Shown here piece by piece: positions 1 to 4,598 of a stretch of DNA of 7,584 nucleotides (position 1 is its first letter; each line of letters begins with the position of its first letter). The notes beneath the pieces were generated by a model, which was not told the origin of the DNA, did no database searches, and saw nothing but the letters and a program-made list of their open reading frames with translations. The position numbers were made by a program, and so were the translations under genes. The DNA is from Caldithrix sp964468415. GTDB taxonomy: Bacteria > Calditrichota > Calditrichia > Calditrichales > Calditrichaceae. The stretch is taken from NCBI GenBank assembly GCA_964468415.1, contig CAYXUS010000097.1, forward strand, positions 1 to 7,584. Direction: 5' to 3'.

Positions 1-863
1 GTTACCGAATAAGGTCCGGCAAACAAACTGACGGCCTCGCTGTGGAATCCTTCGCTGTTGGCAAAAAAAGCCGAATTTTCAGCCGAGAACTGCCGACCAA
101 TTTTTACGCCCTGGCCCACAAAACAGCCTGTCAGCAATGCACCATCCTTAACCTGGCTCCCGGACTGGATGATGAAATCGCGGGCAATCACATCCTGTCC
201 GACCATAACGGGCGCTGTTTCATTGGAAAGGATGCTTCCGTTTTCCAGATTGGAAACGCCTATTACCCGGGCATGCGCCCCGATCTTCACATTTACAATT
301 TGCTTGCAACGCAGTACCCGCGCATTCGCACCAATCGTTCCGGCCGTACTCTTTTGCGCTTCCACATAGCGGGCAACCACGGTTTTCAACTGTTCGATGA
401 GGGAGGCATCGTGCCGATAAAGGACAAAAAGATAAGCGAACTGCGCCGAGAGCCCGTCAAAAAGGATCAACTCCCGTCCGCCGCCTTCGTTTAGGATATC
501 GATTTCCACTCCGTTTCCGAACGAAGCCTCTCCGTTCGTCATCAGGGCGGTTACGCTTTCCAGCGCCACCCCGTTTTCCAATTTGTAATTACGCAATAAT
601 GCCACATCCGCAATGTAACAATCATCTCCGATCGTCGTATTTTCAATCACGCTTCGTTTAATCATGCTGGGAAGCACACGGCCTTTTTCAACTTCAATGT
701 CTCCGTCCAATTTACCGATGGTCACTTCACCGCGAAAATGCACATCTTGAATGCGGTTTAAATCGGTTTGCGGATGCACTTTAACTTGCGACCAATCGTC
801 TGCAACACAACCGTTCATTTTCAACAAATCGATTTCCTGAGCTGTCAAAACGCGGTATTCCAT
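1..863 (-). CDS. DUF4954 family protein, left-handed beta-helix (hexapeptide-repeat) type, C-terminus beyond window
   Basis: Translating the minus strand from the ATG at 863-861 gives 287 codons with no stop up to the window edge, so the gene is cut at its C-terminus. The protein begins MEYRVLTAQEIDLLKMNGC and matches my memory of the DUF4954 family, which opens with a YR-LT-EI-L---GC-A-DW pattern. The segments near residues 45-90 and 175-260 are rich in short I/V-G-x-x-x-x-I turns (for example VTIGKLDG, NTTIGDDCYIAD, VKIGAHARVIG), as in parallel beta-helix acyl- or nucleotidyl-transferase-like proteins. The stretch FFANSEGFHSEAVSLFAGPY near residues 266-285 is the family's best conserved part. 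The start is supported by AGGAG eight bases upstream. DUF4954 has no established reaction; a sugar-nucleotide or acyltransferase-like role is only suggested by the fold. It follows nagB on the same strand but lies behind a terminator, so it probably has its own promoter in 864-965, though I could not recognise one. Confidence 0.88.
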   Translation of the reverse strand, partial: MEYRVLTAQEIDLLKMNGCVADDWSQVKVHPQTDLNRIQDVHFRGEVTIGKLDGDIEVEKGRVLPSMIKRSVIENTTIGDDCYIADVALLRNYKLENGVALESVTALMTNGEASFGNGVEIDILNEGGGRELILFDGLSAQFAYLFVLYRHDASLIEQLKTVVARYVEAQKSTAGTIGANARVLRCKQIVNVKIGAHARVIGVSNLENGSILSNETAPVMVGQDVIARDFIIQSGSQVKDGALLTGCFVGQGVKIGRQFSAENSAFFANSEGFHSEAVSLFAGPYSV

Positions 864-928
864 TGCTCACACTCCTACTTAATTAACTACTGCGAGAGAG
901 ATTTTTTGCCGGAACAGTTCATTTTCTG

Positions 929-968
929 CGCTTTTGTCTCGTCTCCCACAAGCGTAAGCTCAAAAGCG
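929..968. repeat. Inverted repeat CGCTTTTG / CAAAAGCG between nagB and the DUF4954 gene
   Basis: CGCTTTTG at 929-936 is exactly complementary to CAAAAGCG at 961-968, with an imperfect third copy (CACAAGCG) at 947-954 and a small AGC-GTAA-GCT hairpin at 951-960. It sits after the nagB terminator hairpin and overlaps its T-tract. On the minus strand it would fold in the leader of the DUF4954 transcript or serve as a binding site. No T-run follows it, so it is not a second terminator. Function unknown. Confidence 0.3.
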
Positions 969-997
969 AAAAAAGGAGCGCCCGGCCGACGCTCCTT
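966..997 (-). terminator. Rho-independent terminator of nagB
   Basis: Read on the minus strand, an 8-bp perfect stem (AAGGAGCG at 997-990, CGCTCCTT at 980-973) encloses a 9-base GC-rich loop. The run of six T (974-969) begins in the last bases of the stem and is followed by CGCTTTT. It begins 14 bases after the nagB stop codon, the normal place for an intrinsic terminator, and separates nagB from the DUF4954 gene. Confidence 0.85.
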
Positions 998-1011
998 GTG
1001 CATCGAAGCAA

Positions 1012-1824
1012 CTAATCCAAAGCGGGGAGTTCCTTTAATGCTTCGGCTTCGATGTCCTTGAAGTATTTAACCGTAGCGACCTTCAATTCCATGGTCGATT
1101 CGTCGTCGCACACAATCATGGCTTTGCGGTGCAACTGCAGCATGGAAACCGTCCACATGTGGTTTACACCTTCTTCCACTACTTTTTGTAATGCGCGGGC
1201 TTTGGAATAGCCGCTTACAAGAATAACGATCTCGCGGGAATCCATTACCGTCCCGACGCCAACGGTCAGTGCGGTTTTGGGCACCTTGTTCACGTCATTG
1301 TCAAAAAAGCGTGAATTGGCTACCCGCGTATCGTAGGTTAAGGTTTTGATACGGGTACGGGAGGTCAGGGATGAACCGGGTTCGTTGAAAGCAATGTGTC
1401 CGTCCGGGCCCATGCCGCCCAGGAACAGATCGATGCCCCCAACTTCTTGAATTTTCTTTTCGTAATCGGCACATTCTTTTTCCAGATCTTCGGCGTTTCC
1501 GTTGAGAATGTTCACATTCTCTTTTTTAATGTCGATGTGGCTAAAAAAATTGTGCCACATAAAATAGTGGTAGCTTTCGGGATGATCTTCCGGCAGCCCT
1601 ACATATTCGTCCATGTTAAATGTAATCACGTTTTCGAAGGACACCTTGCCCTGCTTGTAAAGCTGAATCAATTCCTGGTAGGTGCCAATCGGAGAAGAGC
1701 CGGTAGGCAATCCCAGAACAAACGGTTTTTCCGGAGTTGGTTTGGCGCGATTTATTTTGCCGGCAATGTAATAGGCCGCCCATTTACTCAACGCCTGATA
1801 ATTTTCATGGATGATAATACGCAT
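1012..1824 (-). CDS. nagB: Glucosamine-6-phosphate deaminase (NagB)
   Basis: This 270-aa cytoplasmic enzyme converts glucosamine-6-phosphate to fructose-6-phosphate and ammonia, feeding amino sugars from chitin or cell-wall turnover into glycolysis. E. coli NagB is 266 aa and the numbering aligns without gaps over the active site. The phosphate loop is LPTGSSP (39-45). The catalytic residues are Asp72 in FNMDEYVGL and Asp141, His143 and Glu148 in GMGPDGHIAFNEP, and the substrate-binding Arg172 and Lys208 are also present. The residues that form the N-acetylglucosamine-6-phosphate allosteric site in the E. coli enzyme (Ser151, Arg158, Lys160, Tyr254) are all conserved. This suggests a hexameric, allosterically activated enzyme rather than the non-allosteric Bacillus type. 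The start has a strong AAAGGAG six bases upstream. Stop is TAG, followed by a clear terminator. No nagA or transporter lies beside it in this window. Upstream is the CoA ligase gene, 73 bp away on the same strand, so co-transcription is possible. Confidence 0.97.
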   Translation of the reverse strand: MRIIIHENYQALSKWAAYYIAGKINRAKPTPEKPFVLGLPTGSSPIGTYQELIQLYKQGKVSFENVITFNMDEYVGLPEDHPESYHYFMWHNFFSHIDIKKENVNILNGNAEDLEKECADYEKKIQEVGGIDLFLGGMGPDGHIAFNEPGSSLTSRTRIKTLTYDTRVANSRFFDNDVNKVPKTALTVGVGTVMDSREIVILVSGYSKARALQKVVEEGVNHMWTVSMLQLHRKAMIVCDDESTMELKVATVKYFKDIEAEALKELPALD

Positions 1825-1862
1825 TGCATTCTCCTTTCTAAAGTTGCAATGTTTTTTAGCTA

Positions 1863-1891
1863 ACGTTTAATTCAACGGCGCACTGGTGCGC
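1863..1891. promoter_or_regulatory. Two palindromes in the nagB upstream gap (hairpin or operator)
   Basis: The 73-bp gap between the CoA ligase stop and nagB holds GCGCACTGGTGCGC (1878-1891), a perfect 6-bp inverted repeat around two bases. Next to it is CGTTTAATTCAACG (1863-1876), a near-perfect palindrome centred on AATT. The first lies 7 bases after the ligase stop but has no T-run on the minus strand, so it is at best a weak terminator. Together they could be operator sites for nagB. No convincing -10/-35 pair was found. Function is inferred from position only. Confidence 0.35.
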
Positions 1892-1898
1892 TTCTCTT

Positions 1899-4031
1899 TC
1901 ATAAAATAATCCGTGCATCGGCAATAAAGCATCCTTTGCCTTTTTCCAGCACAATCAGCGGATTAATATCCAATTCCTTGATTTGCGGGCACTCTTCCAC
2001 TAATTGCGAAAGACGCTGCAAACTTTCTTTGAGAGCATCCACATCGCGTGCGGGCAAATTGCGCATGCCGTAAAGCAGCGGTGCACCTTTAATTTCGTCA
2101 ATCATATCCTGAGCCTCTTTTTGGCTGAGAGGAGCCACTTTAAACGAAATGTCTTTCATCACTTCCACAAAAATACCGCCCAGCCCAAACATGACCACAC
2201 CGCCAAAGGAAACATCGCGTTTTGAACCCAAAATAACTTCTTCGCCTTTGGGAATCATGCGCCGCAACAAAATACCATCGATGTGGGCATCGGATTTGTA
2301 TTTTTTAACATTGGCCACAATCTGTGCGTAGGCCTGTGCAGCTTCATCGGCCGATTGCACATTAAGCACCACACCGCCGGCATCCGACTTGTGGACAACG
2401 TCTTTTGACATCACCTTCATGACCAAAGGAAAGCCCACTTCTTCGGCTAATGTTTTTGCTTCTTCCGCAGAAGTCGCCATTTTACTGGTTACCACCGGCA
2501 GGCCATACGCCGCCAAAACTTCGGAAGCTTCGAACTCGGCCAGATAGGTTTTGCCTTCGTTCAACGCAGCGTCCAACAACTGATGAGCCTTTTCCTTGTT
2601 CACGTCTTTGAACGGTTCAAAAACGGGAACCGGCTCGGCCAGACGTTTCTTGAATTTGTACGTTGTGGCAAATGCTTTGGCCATGGTCTCGGGCAATGTA
2701 TAATGGGGAATGTCATTGCGCTGCAAGATGTCAATTCCCACAAACACATCTTTTTCGCCCATGAACGAAGCAAAAATCGGTTTATCGTAGCGTCCGGCCA
2801 CGGTAACTACTTCGCGCGCAATGGCTTCGATATCGGTCATGGACTGAGGCGTTAAAATAACAAACACACCGTCCACATTGGGATCTTTTAAAGCCTGCGA
2901 CAAGGCAATATTGTAGCGATCGGCACGGGCATCGCCAATTACGTCCACGGGATTCTTAATATTGGCCGTTTTCGGCAGGGTTTTCTTAAACATGGCTGTG
3001 GTCTCTTCGGAGAATTTCGCCAATTGCAAGCCTTCCTGAATGGCCGCATCCGTGGTAAGTACGCCCGGTCCGCCGGCATTGGTAATAATGGCCACACGAT
3101 TGTTATCCGGCAAGGGTTGGTAGGCAAATGCCGTAGCCAGGTTAAACATCTCTTCGATGTTCGCACAGCGAATAATACCGGCCTGCCGTAAAGCCGCATC
3201 GGTAATTTCATCGCTGCCGGCCAGGGAGCCTGTGTGCGAGGCCGCCGCCGAGGCACCGGCTTCGGTCCGTCCCGATTTAATAGCCAGAATGGGCTTGCCC
3301 GTTTGCGCAATGATCTCCTGCGCGGCTTTCATCAAGCCCCGGCCATCGCTAATTTCTTCCAGATAAACAAGAATCACTTTTGTCTTGGGATCTTCACCCA
3401 AATAGTACAACAAATCGATCTCGTTAATATCCGCTTTGTTGCCAAAACTGATGAATTTGGAAAATCCGATGTGCTTGGCCTGAGCGTAGTCCAGAACCGC
3501 GGTACACAAGGCGCCACTCTGCGAAAGGAAACCGATGTTTCCGCTTTCCGGCATTTTGCGTGCAAACGAGGCGTTTAAATTCACAACCGGATCGGTATTA
3601 ATTACCCCCAAACAATTGGGCCCGATAAAATTGATGTCGTATTTGCGGGCGATTTCCAGCAATTTTTGCTCGCGTTCAATCCCCACTCCGCCGATTTCAC
3701 GGAAACCGGCCGAAATGATAATGACCGATTTAATGCCCTTTTCTCCGCACTGTTCCAAAGCCAGGTTGCACACCGAACTGGGATAAACCAAAACCGCCAG
3801 ATCTACCGGATCGGGAATATCGAGCACGTATTTGTACGTCTTTACACCGGCAATGGCTTTTTCTCTGGGATTTACAGGATACACCACTCCGGTAAAATCG
3901 CTTCGCAGAATATTGATCAGCATGTCGTACGGCACGGTCCCGGGCACGCGATTCGCCCCAACCACAGCCACCGATTCGGGGTAAAAGATTTTTTTGAAAT
4001 GCTCGCGTTTGCTTGCAGATAATCCATCCAT
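1899..4031 (-). CDS. ADP-forming acetate/acyl-CoA ligase, alpha and beta domains fused
   Basis: This 710-aa cytoplasmic enzyme belongs to the NDP-forming acyl-CoA synthetase superfamily. It reversibly couples acyl-CoA + ADP + phosphate to acid + CoA + ATP and is typical of anaerobes that make ATP from acetyl-CoA or amino-acid-derived acyl-CoAs. Domains in order: a CoA-binding Rossmann domain (about 12-145, VAVVGANR at 21-28, FIGPNCLG at 135-142); a succinyl-CoA-ligase-like domain (about 160-300) with the phosphorylated His266 in AASHTGSLAG; a second such domain (about 312-460, ITNAGGPG at 316-323); and an ATP-grasp domain (about 480-710) with HKSDAGGV (His547), GLGGIFVE (617-623) and ELDINPL (686-692). 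All key residues appear intact, and the length fits single-chain members (about 700 aa). The ATG at 4031 has CGGAG eight bases upstream. It lies 30 bp behind the acyl carrier protein gene, almost certainly in one transcript. The true substrate (acetate, branched or aryl acids, longer acids) cannot be read from the sequence. Confidence 0.95.
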   Translation of the reverse strand: MDGLSASKREHFKKIFYPESVAVVGANRVPGTVPYDMLINILRSDFTGVVYPVNPREKAIAGVKTYKYVLDIPDPVDLAVLVYPSSVCNLALEQCGEKGIKSVIIISAGFREIGGVGIEREQKLLEIARKYDINFIGPNCLGVINTDPVVNLNASFARKMPESGNIGFLSQSGALCTAVLDYAQAKHIGFSKFISFGNKADINEIDLLYYLGEDPKTKVILVYLEEISDGRGLMKAAQEIIAQTGKPILAIKSGRTEAGASAAASHTGSLAGSDEITDAALRQAGIIRCANIEEMFNLATAFAYQPLPDNNRVAIITNAGGPGVLTTDAAIQEGLQLAKFSEETTAMFKKTLPKTANIKNPVDVIGDARADRYNIALSQALKDPNVDGVFVILTPQSMTDIEAIAREVVTVAGRYDKPIFASFMGEKDVFVGIDILQRNDIPHYTLPETMAKAFATTYKFKKRLAEPVPVFEPFKDVNKEKAHQLLDAALNEGKTYLAEFEASEVLAAYGLPVVTSKMATSAEEAKTLAEEVGFPLVMKVMSKDVVHKSDAGGVVLNVQSADEAAQAYAQIVANVKKYKSDAHIDGILLRRMIPKGEEVILGSKRDVSFGGVVMFGLGGIFVEVMKDISFKVAPLSQKEAQDMIDEIKGAPLLYGMRNLPARDVDALKESLQRLSQLVEECPQIKELDINPLIVLEKGKGCFIADARIIL

Positions 4032-4061
4032 AATTAAAACTCCGTATTTTTCAAGAGATAT

Positions 4062-4304
4062 TTACTTTACGTACTGCGCGATGAAATCCACAGCATCGGC
4101 TACCGTTTGAACTTCCAGTGCCTTGTCTTCATCCATTTCGATGTCAAATTCTTCTTCGAAAGCAGCGACCAGTTCCAGACTTTGCCGTGAATCGGCCCCG
4201 AGATCAAAGATAAAATTAGCATCGTCGCTGATTTCCGCTTCGTCCATACCCAGAACCTGCGCGATCACATTTTTGACACGGGTTTTAATTTCTTCCTTCT
4301 GCAT
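4062..4304 (-). CDS. Acyl carrier protein
   Basis: This 80-aa, strongly acidic protein carries acyl groups on a 4'-phosphopantetheine arm attached to Ser39 in DLGADS (34-39). Helix II follows as ELVAAFEEEFDIEMDED (44-60), the usual acidic surface for partner enzymes. Length and overall pattern are those of bacterial AcpP. However, the residues after the serine read DSRQSLELV rather than the DSLDTVELV of E. coli AcpP, so this may be a second, specialised ACP rather than the housekeeping one; I leave the symbol blank. The start is fixed by a strong AGAAAGGAG five bases upstream. It is the first gene of the minus-strand block, with the ADP-forming CoA ligase 30 bp downstream. No fabD/F/G genes lie alongside, which also argues against the standard fatty-acid cluster. 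Inverted TTAGT/ACTAA repeats upstream may regulate it. Confidence 0.94.
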   Translation of the reverse strand: MQKEEIKTRVKNVIAQVLGMDEAEISDDANFIFDLGADSRQSLELVAAFEEEFDIEMDEDKALEVQTVADAVDFIAQYVK

Positions 4305-4356
4305 AGGGTCTCCTTTCTTGAGATTTACTTGAGGGGATTTAAGTTTCTTACGATCA

Positions 4357-4394
4357 TTAGTTAACCGAATTTACTAACCTCAGACTTTGTTAGT
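4357..4394. promoter_or_regulatory. TTAGT/ACTAA inverted-repeat cluster upstream of acp, possible operator
   Basis: Three copies of one half-site alternate in orientation: TTAGT at 4357-4361, ACTAAC at 4373-4378 and GTTAGT at 4389-4394. The last two form an exact 6-bp inverted repeat with a 10-base spacer, and the first two a 5-bp one with an 11-base spacer; GTTAAC (4360-4365) is also palindromic. The cluster is 53-90 bases upstream of the acp start, where a repressor or activator of the acp-CoA ligase transcript would bind. TGGACA on the minus strand just beyond (near 4396-4401) resembles a -35 box, but no good -10 lies at the right distance. Confidence 0.35.
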
Positions 4395-4520
4395 TGTCCA
4401 AACCAACTTTTTTACCTGCGAGTAAAATAATAATAAATCGCCTTCAATGAAAGTAAAAATTCCTTTTTTATTCTGATTTTTCGTTCATCCCCGCCCTTCT
4501 CTAAACCCAGCCCCTTTTTG

Positions 4521-4549
4521 TTGAAACCATTCCCTTTTTTAAGTAGTTT
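4521..4549 (+). promoter_or_regulatory. Weak candidate promoter for the barrel gene
   Basis: TTGAAA (4521-4526) and TAGTTT (4544-4549) are spaced by 17 bases, resembling a sigma-70 pair with a poor -10 box; TAGTTTG also resembles, one base short, the TAnnTTTG box of Bacteroidetes promoters. Transcription would start near 4556, giving a leader of about 43 bases before the ATG at 4599. This would exclude the TTG start at 4518. The assignment is tentative. Confidence 0.22.
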
Positions 4550-4598
4550 GTCTTTAAATGACTTGGAACCATTCATGTGTCGAAATGCGTCTGTCAAA

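Larger units (their letters stand above)
4305..4598. other. Divergent intergenic control region, no gene recognised
   Basis: These 294 bases separate the minus-strand acp start from the plus-strand barrel gene and must hold both promoters. The acp side (4305-4440) is AT-rich with inverted repeats. The other side (about 4461-4540) is strongly pyrimidine-rich on the plus strand and repeats the core CCTTTTT three times (4463-4469, 4513-4519, 4533-4539). Open frames across it on either strand lack ribosome sites and have low-complexity Lys/Gly or Pro/Phe composition, so I do not call them genes. No RNA gene or riboswitch was recognised. Confidence 0.6.

Noticed and set aside
42..494. Plus-strand open frame of 150 codons
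   Set aside because: It lies antisense to the DUF4954 coding frame, which has family-level sequence support; this frame has no motif.
1396..1863. Plus-strand open frame of 155 codons
   Set aside because: Antisense to nagB, whose catalytic and allosteric residues are all in place; it is a shadow frame.
3234..4022. Plus- and minus-strand frames of 60-120 codons inside the CoA ligase
   Set aside because: All overlap an intact 710-aa enzyme with complete domains; they have no motifs or ribosome sites.
4357..4377. FapR operator
   Set aside because: TTAGT and ACTAA are spaced by 11 bases here rather than the shorter spacing I recall for FapR boxes, and FapR is known from Gram-positive bacteria.
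4412..4597. Minus-strand frame of 61 codons in the divergent region
   Set aside because: Lys/Gly-rich product of a polypurine strand, no ribosome site, and it would overlap the barrel gene start; more likely low-complexity noise.
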